From NCBI GenBank assembly GCA_031263485.1, contig JAISFS010000096.1:1-43889 (forward strand): DNA of 43,889 bases, read 5' to 3'. The notes beneath the pieces are model-generated. The model did not search any database. It was not told where the DNA came from and saw only the letters and a program-made list of their open reading frames with translations. Positions 35,456 through 43,361 of this stretch are shown here, one piece after another. Made by a program: the position numbers and the translations under genes. Positions within the stretch are counted from its first letter, which is position 1, and every line of letters begins with the position of its first letter. The DNA comes from Deltaproteobacteria bacterium. Its GTDB lineage: Bacteria; Desulfobacterota; Desulfarculia; Adiutricales; Adiutricaceae.

Positions 35456-36058
35456 CTACTCGGCGGCGGCCTCCGGGCCCTCCTTGATGACGATCGAGTT
35501 GATCTTCACCTCCGTCGCGGGCCGGTCGCCGGCGCTGGTCCGGACCTTGCCGATGCTTTCCACGACGTCCATGCCCGAGGTCACGTGCCCGAAGATGGCG
35601 TGCTTGCCGTCCAGCCACGGGGTCGGCGCCAGGGTGACGAAGAACTGCGAGCCGCCGGTGTTGGGGCCGGAGTTGGCCATGGAGAGTATGCCCGCGGCGT
35701 CGTGCTTCAGGCCCTCGCCGAACTCGTCGTCGATGGTGTAGCCCGGGCCCCCGCTGCCGCGGCCCTCGGGATCGCCGCCCTGGATCATGAAGCCGTCGAT
35801 GACCCTGTGGAAGATCGTGCCATCGTAGAACTTGCGCTCCACCAGGGACGCGAAGTTGCCGGCGGTCTTGGGAGCCAGATCGTTGTAGAGCTCCGCCTCG
35901 AAGGTCCCCATGGTGGTGTCGAAGACTACCGTCTGGCGCCCGGCGGGCGCGGTTTCCTGGGCGCGGGCGGAGGAGGCGGACAGGACGAGCCCGGCCGCCG
36001 CGGCCAAGGCCGCGATCAGCCGCGGGAGAGACATAAGGTTCCTTATCGTTTGCGGCAT
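35456..36058 (-). CDS. Exported cyclophilin-type peptidylprolyl isomerase
   Basis: The 200-residue protein has a signal peptide (basic NLMSLPR, hydrophobic LIAALAAAAGLVLSAS, cleavage after ARA) and a complete cyclophilin domain. Motifs are VVFDTTMGTFEAELY, FYDGTIFHRVIDGFMIQGGD with the catalytic Arg of FHRV, GILSMANSGPNTGGSQFFVT and WLDGKHAIFGHV. It catalyses cis-trans isomerisation of prolyl bonds, here in the periplasm. The start ATG at 36058 is chosen for its GGAAGG site at normal spacing; a GTG nine bases upstream would overlap that site. It lies directly downstream of tRNA-Pro in the same direction (55 bases) and may receive read-through from the tRNA promoter. Confidence 0.95.
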   Translation of the reverse strand: MPQTIRNLMSLPRLIAALAAAAGLVLSASSARAQETAPAGRQTVVFDTTMGTFEAELYNDLAPKTAGNFASLVERKFYDGTIFHRVIDGFMIQGGDPEGRGSGGPGYTIDDEFGEGLKHDAAGILSMANSGPNTGGSQFFVTLAPTPWLDGKHAIFGHVTSGMDVVESIGKVRTSAGDRPATEVKINSIVIKEGPEAAAE

Positions 36059-36112
36059 GGTTTGCACCTTCCGGCTTTAGCCCCGCCGGAGGCTCCGGGC
36101 GGGGGTGGACAT

Positions 36113-36189
36113 TGGTCGGGGCGAGAGGATTTGAACCTCCGGCCTACTGCTCCCAAAGCAGTCGCGCTACCAGGCTGCGCCACGCCCCG
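36113..36189 (-). tRNA. tRNA-Pro (anticodon TGG)
   Basis: The 77-base gene folds as a full cloverleaf. The acceptor stem is CGGGGCG with CGCCCCG, and the D arm contains GCGCAGCCTGGTAGCGC. The anticodon arm is CTGCT TTGGGA GCAG with anticodon TGG, and the T arm contains GGTTCAAATCC. The 3' CCA is encoded. Confidence 0.97.
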
Positions 36190-36204
36190 GCAGAAAAGCA
36201 CCAG

Positions 36205-36233
36205 ATTTTACTCGTTCGCTCACTTGAAGGCAA
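36205..36233 (-). promoter_or_regulatory. Promoter for tRNA-Pro
   Basis: On the minus strand TTGCCT (36233-36228), 17-bp spacer and TAAAAT (36210-36205), placing the start point a few bases before the tRNA. The hexamers are identical to the coaX promoter. Confidence 0.75.
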
Positions 36234-36329
36234 GGATTTTTTCGATTCGGCCCCAGAAGGCCCTTTCCGGGGCCCGGAAAACTTCCCCCGGAGCCAAGGG
36301 AAGCTCCTGCGGCGCAAGGGACAGGGCGG

Positions 36330-37004
36330 TCACGACGGGTATCCGTCCCCCCCTTCAAAGGGGCGGCGCGAGAAGGCGGCCTGCACTGAGGCTTGACGAT
36401 GCCGCATCCCATTCGACCCGCCAGGCCGGGCAGGGCCTTGCGGGACGGGCAGGGCCCTGTGGGGCCGAGGCTCACCCGCACGGCGTTCGAGCGGTTTTGC
36501 CGCGACATGACGCCGCACGCCAGCCGTCTGAGCCAGGGACAAGACCGGGAACCGGGAATCCGGCGGGTCAGGCCCTGCGGCCGGGGGAGACGGCACTCCA
36601 TGTGCCGCTTCCCGTCGGCGGACGGGCGCCTTGGCCTTCCCGCAGGCACCGGCCCCCTTGTCTTTCTCCTCCTCCGCGGATCCTCCGCGGACGTGCGGGG
36701 CGGGTCCCCCGGCATCGGGCCCGGGGCCGCCGGGCGGTTCCGGGGAGGCCTCCGCGGGCCGGACGAACCGCAAGGGTCGGCCCCCGTCCCACTCTGCCTC
36801 GAAGCGGGCCATGAGGCCGACGTTGACGGCGGCGGCCTTGACGGCGGTGCCCTGGCCGCAGGCGGGGGAGAGGAAATCACAGGGCACGAACGTGTCCCCT
36901 TCGGTCAAGGGGACGCGGAACCTCATCGCCCTATCCAGTTGCCCGCGGCTCAGGCCCGAGAGGTACAGGTCGAGGTTCGCTAGACAGACTCTCTCGCCGT
37001 ACGG
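36330..37004 (-). pseudogene. Unrecognised gene fragment
   Basis: The minus strand is open from after a TAA near 37005. Its first 85 codons look like protein: YGERVCLANLDLYLSGLSRG, then MRFRVPLTEGDTFVPCDFLS, then VNVGLMARFEAEWDGGRP. After that the content turns into Pro/Arg-rich frame of no evident meaning. There is no good start before the conserved-looking part, so it is probably the middle of a broken gene. I do not recognise the family. Confidence 0.35.
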
Positions 37005-37801
37005 TTACCGTGCCGGCGGCGAGTCCCCGCACTCCTCTTGAAAAAATGGCTGGGCATGAGACGGTTCGAGGCAAGGTGACAGAGGCGGGCGACTCTCGCG
37101 ATCATGGTGAAGGACGTTGCCGCCCCCTCGCGCCCCCGACGGACGGGGAGCCGGAGGGGACCCCGACCTCATGCGACAGGCGAGCATGGCAATATTCCAT
37201 CCGTGCCAAGGCGCTCATGGACGGGCAACAGCCCGTGTCCTTGAGCCGGACGATCTGGAGCCGGCGAAAGGACACGCGGGCGTCGCGATGCGGCCCTGCC
37301 GCATCCAGGCTCTGACACGGATCGGCGGGCGCGCGGGTGACCAAGGCCTCCCAGGGGGAAAAGCGCCGGAGTAGTGGCCGCCCGAGGTGGCGCCCCTGCC
37401 GGTGGAGGACGTCCGCAGGCGGAGGCAGGGCGCCGATGTGGCGGTCAGTACCGCGGCGCCTTGGACTCCCTCCTTCATCGACCTGTACGGGAAAGGCTGC
37501 CAGCGAGTCGGCAACGTCAGGCCATCACGGGCGGACGCTGACGGTTGCTGTCTCCCGGCGGAGCTGGCGGAGGCGATTTGCCTGAAAACGAAGTAGTTCG
37601 CAAGGCCCTATGAACCGATTGGCGCCCTTGCGAAAAAAGGCTACGGGTGTTTCATGTCACTGGGCCGCAACAAATCCCTGGACCTGAACCTGGACCCGGA
37701 CATCGTGGCCACACTAATGGCGCTGGACGAAGGGCCGCCGACTTCATGGGACGTGCCCTTGCCGGGATATCGCGACCGGGCGCACCGTGCCGCGCAAGGG
37801 C
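37005..37801. other. Decayed coding-like pieces, no intact gene
   Basis: Plus-strand pieces in different frames have protein-like content: VSTAAPWTPSFIDLYGKG near 37440-37500, and MSLGRNKSLDLNLDPD followed by ATLMALDEGPPTSWD at 37654-37750. These may be parts of a single lost gene. The last one runs into the triplicated unit, whose arrival may have truncated it. Confidence 0.35.
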
Positions 37802-38116
37802 CGGATAAAATCCGATGGGCCGTTCGGGGACATGTCAGTCCTGCACTCCGGAAACTGCCTGACTCCGGCCAAGCGAGGCGCAAGGCCGCGGAAAACCCCG
37901 CCGGGATGCCTGTGAGGGTCCTGACGGGGCTTTTCAGTGCCCGAAGACTTTTCAAAGCCATCGTCCGGAGTGGACAATCGCCCGGATGGGCGTTTTCGGG
38001 CGTCTGGGCGGCCGTTGCGTCTTTTGCGGCGACTGTCCCCGGAAGTCGACGGCGAAAAACGGGGCACGCCACAATCGCGGGGAGTTTCGATTTCGACGAT
38101 ATTGAAAACCTGGTGG

Positions 38117-38281
38117 CTACTCTAGCTTGGACTCCCGGAGGAGCTTCTCGTTGTCTTCCGCGATTAGCCTGTCCAGCTCGCGCATACGTGGCTGACGAAC
38201 CTTCCTGTCGTAAATCACGAGAATGGCGGCGTAGATGGCAATGCCGAGGAGAAAGAGCATCATTACATAATAGGGATTCAT
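38117..38281 (-). CDS. 54-residue membrane microprotein, copy 1
   Basis: The peptide starts MNPYYVMMLFLLGIAIYAAI, a single membrane helix at about 4-23, and continues with a basic and then heptad-like cytosolic helix (YDRKVRQPRMRELDRLIAED). The ATG follows GGAGG at seven-base spacing (GGAGGCATGTC before the ATG). Compared with copies 2 and 3 it differs at only a few positions, while the neighbouring reading frames have decayed. The family is unknown to me; the topology recalls small subunit-type or regulatory membrane peptides. Confidence 0.7.
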   Translation of the reverse strand: MNPYYVMMLFLLGIAIYAAILVIYDRKVRQPRMRELDRLIAEDNEKLLRESKLE

Positions 38282-38298
38282 GACATGCCTCCTTCGGC

Positions 38299-38453
38299 CG
38301 GTCAGTCCGACGACAGCCTGGTCAAGCAAACGGCAAGCGCCAATGAGTCAGCGTCCGCCAGATAGGCTGTGAGGTCGCCTTAGAACAGCGCCACCATGAG
38401 AGAGCCTGCGAAAAGATTTTTCGCAGGCGCCGACGAGCAGCTTGTAGGTCTGC
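38299..38453 (-). pseudogene. 50-residue membrane microprotein, copy 1, broken
   Basis: Aligned with copies 2 and 3, the start Met is Lys (RDKQT in place of RDMQT), one base is inserted in the GCGAAAAATC stretch, and an in-frame TAA replaces a Gln codon (GCGCTGTTCTAAGGC). It is therefore inactive. Confidence 0.65.
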
Positions 38454-38822
38454 TTGTCTCGCTTTTCCAGAAGCAACCCGGCTATGCGTAGGCTTTCAAT
38501 ACTCTGCCGGGCCGTGTCCCCGGGCCAGCCTGATCATTGTAGCAAACTCGCCGGGGTTTTGGCACCCGCTTCGGAGCAGACCGCGGCCTTGCCGGATATC
38601 CGGCACAGGCGTTCGGGGCGCTTGATGAGGGCCTTAGGTGGTCCGATCGGGGAACACGGGCGTGGACCGTCGCCGCCGCGGAACGGAGACGGCGCGTCCC
38701 CGCTAAAGCAACCAGTTCGGATATGGGGACTTGGGCCTCCGCAGGATTCCGCATGAAATGCCGCCAACTTGGGTGAAATCCTGGAGCTTGGGTCGGATGC
38801 CCTTTTCATGTTCAGGTTGATT

Positions 38823-39127
38823 GTCGACACCCCGGCGCATGAAACCGTTAAAGCCGGCACAATATTACTCCGGTGGGCAAATATGAAAAATTCTGCAATG
38901 CCTTGATTTTCACTTCAATTATGGTGTTTCGGTTATTTATCCATATGTGTTAGGGCTACGACAATCCAGAATAATCTTTTGATTTAAACTATAATTTTAA
39001 CATACATCATATTGAGTCCAGAAAAAACTTAAGATTATGAAGATGCCATATTTTCCTCATTCGTTACCGCCGGAGTAATATGATGGATGCTCAAGGCAGC
39101 GATACCCGAGGAAACGTTTCATGATAA
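38823..39127 (+). repeat. Dispersed palindromic repeat R1, copy C, split by a MITE
   Basis: The left part (38823-38864) starts GTCGACACCCCGGCGCATG and the right part (39078-39127) ends AACGTTTCATGATAA. Joining them at a single TA restores the order seen in copy B at 31468-31556. Confidence 0.85.
38865..39077. mobile_element. AT-rich MITE inserted at TA in repeat R1
   Basis: The 213-bp element begins TTACTCCGG and ends CCGGAGTAA, with TA on both sides (38863-38864 and 39078-39079), as expected for a Tc1/mariner or IS630-type element. The interior is clearly AT-rich against GC-rich flanks and carries no gene. The uninterrupted copy B reads CATATGATG at the same point, giving an empty-site comparison. 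Confidence 0.88.
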
Positions 39128-39251
39128 AGTTCGTGGGACGTTCGGGGCCATGTCAGTCCTGCCCTCCGGAAACTGCCTGGCTCCGGCCAAACGAGGCGCA
39201 AGGATGCGGAAAGCCCCGCCGGGATGCCCGTGAGGGTCCTGACGGGGCTTT

Positions 39252-39593
39252 TCAGCACCCACCGTCCGGAGGGGACAATCGCCCGGATGGGCGTTTTCGA
39301 GCGTCTGGGCGGCTGTTGCGTCTTTTGCGGCGACTGTCCCCGGATGTCGACGGCGGAAAGCGGGGCAACGCCACAATCGCGGGGAGTTTCGATATCGTAG
39401 ATTTCAACGATATCCAAAACGGGGAAGCTACTCCCCCCTGATCCTCCCGGAGGGCCTTCTCGTAGTCTTCCGCGATTAGCCTTTCCAGCTCGCGCATACG
39501 GGGCTGGCGAACCTTCCTGTCGTAAATCACAAGAATGGCGGCGTAGATTCCCAAAGCGAGGCCGAAGAGCATCATTACATAATAGGGATTCAT
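39252..39593 (-). CDS. 54-residue-type membrane microprotein, copy 2, extended
   Basis: The first 50 residues match copies 1 and 3 (MNPYYVMMLFGLALGIYAAI, then KVRQPRMRELERLIAEDYEK). One extra base in the GGGGGG run near 39437 shifts the frame past the original stop, adding about 60 residues of unrelated sequence (113 in total). The same GGAGG ribosome binding region precedes the start. The tail is probably not functional. Confidence 0.55.
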   Translation of the reverse strand: MNPYYVMMLFGLALGIYAAILVIYDRKVRQPRMRELERLIAEDYEKALREDQGGVASPFWISLKSTISKLPAIVALPRFPPSTSGDSRRKRRNSRPDARKRPSGRLSPPDGGC

Positions 39594-39613
39594 GACTTGC
39601 CTCCTTCGGCCGG

Positions 39614-39766
39614 TCAGTCCGACGACAGCCTGGTCAAGCATACGGCAAGCGCCAATGAGACAGCGGCAACCAGATAGGCTGTGAGGTCGCCTTGGAACAG
39701 CGCCACCATGAGAGAGCCGGCGAAAAGCTTTTCGCAGGCGCCGGCGAGCAGCTTGCAGGTCTGCAT
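39614..39766 (-). CDS. 50-residue membrane microprotein, copy 2
   Basis: Starting at the ATG at 39766 the peptide reads MQTCKLLAGACEKLFAGSLM and then VALFQGDLTAYLVAAVSLAL, with two short hydrophobic stretches. The frame remains open upstream (RTAGLLLEKRD), so the real start may be earlier. It ends 21 bases before the 54-residue gene. Confidence 0.5.
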   Translation of the reverse strand: MQTCKLLAGACEKLFAGSLMVALFQGDLTAYLVAAVSLALAVCLTRLSSD

Positions 39767-39814
39767 GTCTCGCTTTTCCAGAAGCAACCCAGCTGTGCGC
39801 AGGCGTTCTTTCCT

Positions 39815-39944
39815 CTGCCAAGCCAAATTCCGGGCCGCCTGATAATTGTTGCAAATTCGGCGGGTTTCGGGCACCCGCTTCGGGGCAAACCGCAACCTTG
39901 CCGGATATCCGGCACAGGCATTCGGGGCGCTTGATGAGGGCCAT
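39815..39944 (-). pseudogene. Zinc-ribbon microprotein, copy 2, broken
   Basis: The start and AAAGGA site are intact, but the first knuckle is RPEC in place of CPEC, a C is missing in the second knuckle, and the frame shifts there. In the shifted frame the expected ending PAEFATIIRR is recognisable. Confidence 0.6.
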
Positions 39945-40438
39945 AGGCGGTCCTTTCTGGGATAACGGGCGGGGACCGTCGCCGCTGTGGAGCGGAGACG
40001 GCGCGTCTCCGCGAAAGCAACCGGTTCGGGTAAGGGGACTATGGCCTCCCCAGGATTCCGCATGAAAGTGCCGCCGCCTTGGGTGAAGTCCCGGGGCAAC
40101 TTGGGCCGGATGCCCTAAAAGCTCATGGGCTGTTCGGGGACATGTCCATCCAGCCCTCATGGAAAACGGCCTGAGTCCGGCCAAGCGAGGCGTAAGGAAG
40201 CGGAAAACCCCGCCGGGATGCCTGTGAGGGTCCTGACGGGGCTTTTCAGTGCCCGAAGACTTTTCAAAGCCATCGTCCGGAGTGGACAATCGTCCGGAGA
40301 GGCGTTTTATGGCGTCTGGGCGGCTGTTGCGTCTTTTGCTGCGACTGTCCCCGGAAGTCGACTGCGGAAATCGAGGCAACGTCACAATCGCGGGGAGCTT
40401 CGATTTCATCGATTTCAACGATTTCCAAAACGGGGGAG

Positions 40439-40603
40439 CTACTGCCCCTGGGCCTCCCGGAGGGCCTTCTCGTAGTCTTCCGCGATTAGCCTTTCCAGCT
40501 CGCGCATACGGGGCTGACGAACCTTCTTGTTGTAAATCACGAAAATGGCGGCGTAGATGGCCATGCCGAGGAGAAAGAGCATCATTACATAATAGGGATT
40601 CAT
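40439..40603 (-). CDS. 54-residue membrane microprotein, copy 3
   Basis: The peptide reads MNPYYVMMLFLLGMAIYAAI, then FVIYNKKVRQPRMRELERLI and AEDYEKALREAQGQ: one membrane helix followed by a charged amphipathic helix. The start has GAAGGAGG seven to ten bases upstream. It is the third gene of the cassette, 20 bases behind the 50-residue frame. The frame is open upstream to 40831, but that longer reading destroys the neighbouring hydrophobic peptide and lacks sense. Confidence 0.72.
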   Translation of the reverse strand: MNPYYVMMLFLLGMAIYAAIFVIYNKKVRQPRMRELERLIAEDYEKALREAQGQ

Positions 40604-40623
40604 GACATGCCTCCTTCGACCGG

Positions 40624-40776
40624 TCAGTCCATCGACAGCCGGGTAAAGCAGACGGCAAGCGCCAATGAGACAGAGACCGCCAGATAGGCGCTTAAGTCGC
40701 CTTGGAACAGCGCCACCAGGAGAGAGCCTGCGAACAACTTTTCGCAGGCGCCGGCGAGCAGCTTGAAGGTCTGCAT
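40624..40776 (-). CDS. 50-residue membrane microprotein, copy 3
   Basis: The peptide reads MQTFKLLAGACEKLFAGSLL and then VALFQGDLSAYLAVSVSLAL, ending AVCFTRLSMD. An in-frame TGA shortly upstream fixes the start at or near this ATG in this copy. The ribosome binding site is weak. It is the middle gene of the cassette; sequence similarity to copy 2 is highest in the hydrophobic part. Confidence 0.55.
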   Translation of the reverse strand: MQTFKLLAGACEKLFAGSLLVALFQGDLSAYLAVSVSLALAVCFTRLSMD

Positions 40777-40827
40777 GTCTCGCTTTTCCAGAAGTCACCC
40801 GGCGGCGTACAGCCTTTCTCTCCTCTG

Positions 40828-40956
40828 TCATGATGGGTCCCGGGCCCGCCTGACGATTCTAGCATAGTCGGCGGGTATCGGGAATCCGCATCGGGGGCAG
40901 ACAGCCGCCTCGCCGGATATCCGGCACAGGCATTCGGGGCATCTGATGAGGGCCAT
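40828..40956 (-). CDS. 42-residue zinc-ribbon microprotein, copy 3
   Basis: The peptide is MALIRCPECLCRISGEAAVC followed by PRCGFPIPADYARIVRRARD and PS: two knuckles CPEC and CPRCG, the layout of a treble-clef or rubredoxin-like zinc ribbon, with a basic C-terminal helix. AAGGA lies six bases before the ATG. The TGA overlaps a following ATG (ATGA). As first gene of the cassette it may bind a nucleic acid or the partner membrane peptides; its role is unknown. Confidence 0.65.
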   Translation of the reverse strand: MALIRCPECLCRISGEAAVCPRCGFPIPADYARIVRRARDPS

Positions 40957-41149
40957 AGGGAGTCCTTTCGGGGAAACGGGCGCGGGTAGTTGCCGCCATG
41001 GAGCGGAGACGGCGCACGCCCGCTGAAGCAGAGCCAGTTCGGCTCAGGGGGCTTAGGCAGCCGCAGGGTGCCGCATGAACGAGCCGCCGCCCCGGCTGAA
41101 GACCTCGGGGGCTGCTTGGGCCGGATGCCCTAACACGTTCATGTCGGTT

Positions 41150-41238
41150 ATCGAGGCCTCGGCACATGAAACCCTTAAACCGTAACAAATAAGATGGGGG
41201 TTCAAGACCGTTACGCCCAGGAAAACGTTACATGACAA
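41150..41238 (+). repeat. Dispersed palindromic repeat R1, copy D
   Basis: A diverged copy: ATCGAGGCCTCGGCACATGA at the left, GGGTTCAAGACCGTTACG in the middle and AACGTTACATGACAA at the right end. Confidence 0.65.
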
Positions 41239-42020
41239 GCGGATCCTCGACGGTGACGATCCGTATCCCGGGGATAGTGGCGGCGCCGTGGGACATGCCG
41301 CAGGGCGTGCAGTGCCCCGTATCGATGCCATCGGCCGCCGCGAAGTCGGAGACGATCACGGGGGCCGATCGGTTCGAGGGATCTCCGTCACCGCACGGGG
41401 CGAACAGGTTCCCGCCCTCCGCCAGACAGTCCGCGAGTACCCGGGCGACTGTCAGGGGCGATCCGGCATCGTCCAGGATAGCGCGGGCGCCGCCCTCCGC
41501 GCGGCGGGGGAGCCGATCCCGCGCCAGCCCATGAAGAGGCGGTCGCCGTCCCCCGCGTGATCCTTGGGGAGCCGGCAATCGTCACCGCGCCCGGACCTGA
41601 CCCCCATGAGCCCGCAGTATCCGCGCAGACCGGCGACACCCGCCGGGGCGGAGCGCGCGAGCCTCTCCGGCTCCGAGGCCTTCTCCATAAGCTCGGGGCG
41701 CTTTTCGCTTTTCCTCCTGGAGCTCAAGTTGATCTGCCGGATGATGAAAGGCCTTTAGGCGGACACGTGGGCACGAAGGTCAAGCGGTCGAACGTCGCCT
41801 TCCCGCCGTCCATAGGCCAAAGGAATCCTTGGGCCGAGCGCCGCCGGACATAGGCCTCATCGGCGTCCGAGTGTTCCCGCACGCCGTCCCTTGACCGCGG
41901 TCTTTCCGGCGCGGCCCCTCTCCTGCCTCCCAGCATAGGCGAGAAGCCTTCCGCAGGTCTCCCGGTCGTTTGGGGCGTCCGGGTCCGCGCCGGGCAGGAT
42001 CTTGAACAGCTGCGGAGGGC
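41228..42020 (-). pseudogene. Broken minus-strand coding region, unrecognised
   Basis: Successive minus-strand frames have protein-like segments: KILPGADPDAPNDRETCGRL (near 42005-41945), AQGFLWPMDGGKATFDRLTF (near 41825), SEKRPELMEKASEPERLA (near 41700), and LTVARVLADCLAEGGNLFAP to IPGIRIVTVEDPLVM (41470-41228). They are in different frames and could be the downstream part of the gene at 42052-43320. I do not recognise them. Confidence 0.35.
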
Positions 42021-42150
42021 TGTCATGGGCGCGTAGGTTGCGGAAGGGCTGTCATGGGCGCGTAGGTTGCGGAAGGGCTGTCTTGGGCGCGTAGGTTGCG
42101 GAAGGGCTGTCTTGGGCGCGTAAGCTGCGGAAGTGCTGTCTTGGACGCGT
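42021..42150. repeat. 29-bp tandem repeat
   Basis: Units start at 42021, 42050, 42079 and 42108 with a partial at 42137; the core is GGGCGCGTAGGTTGCGGAAG. Since 29 is not a multiple of three, the array shifts the reading frame with each unit and probably ended the minus-strand gene running into it. Confidence 0.93.
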
Positions 42151-43320
42151 TCCCGCAGGACATGAAACCGGCGAAGTCCTCCGGGACCGGTCCCTGCCGC
42201 AGACGTCCGACTCCTTGAGGAAGTCGATAAAGCAGCGCGGGGTGAGGCAGATCCCGATCTCCGCGCCGGACTCCGGTACGGCACCGGGATCGGAGGGCCG
42301 CAAGTCGGGAGGGCAGGCGAAGGCGCGCCGGAGGCCCTTGCGGAGGGCCGCAGGGAAGTCGGCACGCCCTGTTCCGGACAGGCGGCAGGGAGACATCGGA
42401 GCCGCCTCGCCCGTGCCGAAGCGGTTGCCGATGAAACTCGTCGAGGCCCGGTCGGAGTCGAGGTCGAGGGCGTCGCCGCAGGTGAGCCGGGCGATGCGGT
42501 CCTCATTTTCGACGCGCCAGGCGCGGAGGCGCTGGCCATCCGCGTTCACCGGGCGGGAGACGTCCGGCGGGTACGGCTCGGCCGCCGCCTCGAACATGAG
42601 GCCTCGGTTCACGACGACAACGACGACGATGCTGACGACGTCGGCCGCCAGGGACGGCATCGCGTCCCTGGTCCACACGTCCGCGAGCCCGGGCAAGGCC
42701 TCGTTGGCGAGGACGCCCCCGGCGGAGCGGAACTTGAGGACGAGGCGCCTCAGGGCAGCCCCGGCCGCCGCCATGGGGTTCTCGCGGAGGTCGGCACCCA
42801 CGCGCACGTTGAACACCAGGGCCGCGCCGGGCCCGGCGCCCTTCGGCAGGAAGTCCGTCATCGCGACCGGCTCGCGTGGCAGGGCGGGTGTGCCCCGGAC
42901 CCGGACCGACGGGTGGACCTCGGCGGTCAGGAGGCGGACGGCCGCCGTCCTGTGTCGGGACGCCCCATCCCGCAGGTCCTCCGGCCCGTCCGCCAACGCC
43001 GGGAAATCGAGCGACACGCAGTCGTCCGTCAGCGCGACGTCCCGGTTCAGGGACGCGCCCGAGGACACGCCGCTGGCCTCATGCGCCCGGAGAAGCCGTA
43101 GAGGCGCTCCGAGAGGGGGCCGCCCATCCGCGGCGGGTGCTCGAGGCGCCCCCGCGCAGTCGGTCTCCGGCGCCGCATCGAGCGAGTCACTGACCGACCC
43201 CAGGTCCCCTGCGGGGAACCGCGGGCAGGGCCGGATCTCCATGACCTCGGCCTGCGGCGAGGAGGCGAGTCCGAGCGGCGGGAGGGGCGTGACGGGTCTG
43301 GGGTATTCAGAGGTCGGCAT
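42052..43320 (-). CDS. Large unrecognised protein, probably truncated by the 29-bp array
   Basis: The frame of 422 codons starts at an ATG with GAAGAAG seven bases upstream. Acidic composition and patterned hydrophobicity (for example GAALVFNVRVGADLREN, GLADVWTRDAMPSLAADVVS, LRAWRVENEDRIARLTCG, ICLTPRCFIDFLKES) favour this strand over the plus strand, whose frame is Arg/Ser-rich. The last 30 residues are read from the 29-bp array and are unlikely to be native. It has no domain that I recognise and no signal peptide. The coding-like fragments at 41228-42020 may be the lost remainder. Confidence 0.5.
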   Translation of the reverse strand: MPTSEYPRPVTPLPPLGLASSPQAEVMEIRPCPRFPAGDLGSVSDSLDAAPETDCAGAPRAPAADGRPPLGAPLRLLRAHEASGVSSGASLNRDVALTDDCVSLDFPALADGPEDLRDGASRHRTAAVRLLTAEVHPSVRVRGTPALPREPVAMTDFLPKGAGPGAALVFNVRVGADLRENPMAAAGAALRRLVLKFRSAGGVLANEALPGLADVWTRDAMPSLAADVVSIVVVVVVNRGLMFEAAAEPYPPDVSRPVNADGQRLRAWRVENEDRIARLTCGDALDLDSDRASTSFIGNRFGTGEAAPMSPCRLSGTGRADFPAALRKGLRRAFACPPDLRPSDPGAVPESGAEIGICLTPRCFIDFLKESDVCGRDRSRRTSPVSCPAGTRPRQHFRSLRAQDSPSATYAPKTALPQPTRP

Positions 43321-43361
43321 GAAGCTTCTTCGAGAAGCCCAGGAGGCGTGGCGTGACCCGG

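Larger units (their letters stand above)
37802..38822. repeat. Triplicated ~1-kb unit, copy 1
   Basis: This unit recurs at 39125-40120 and 40121-41149. All three start near GTTCGGGGACATGTC or a variant, run through a long conserved non-coding part (TCCTGACGGGGCTTTTCAG and GCGTCTGGGCGGC), then the minus-strand microgenes. Copy 1 carries point changes that break the zinc-ribbon and 50-residue genes. Confidence 0.88.
39125..40120. repeat. Triplicated ~1-kb unit, copy 2
   Basis: It directly follows repeat R1 copy C and directly precedes copy 3. Of its microgenes, the 50- and 54-residue frames are open and the zinc-ribbon frame is damaged. Confidence 0.88.
40121..41149. repeat. Triplicated ~1-kb unit, copy 3
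   Basis: This is the copy with all three microgenes open. It ends at repeat R1 copy D, just as copy 1 ends at R1 copy C, which suggests that the duplication involved the R1 repeat. Confidence 0.88.

Noticed and set aside
40439..40831. A 130-residue reading that fuses sequence upstream onto the 54-residue microprotein
   Set aside because: It would replace the hydrophobic 50-residue peptide by an Arg-rich stretch, and a strong ribosome binding site marks the internal MNPYY start.
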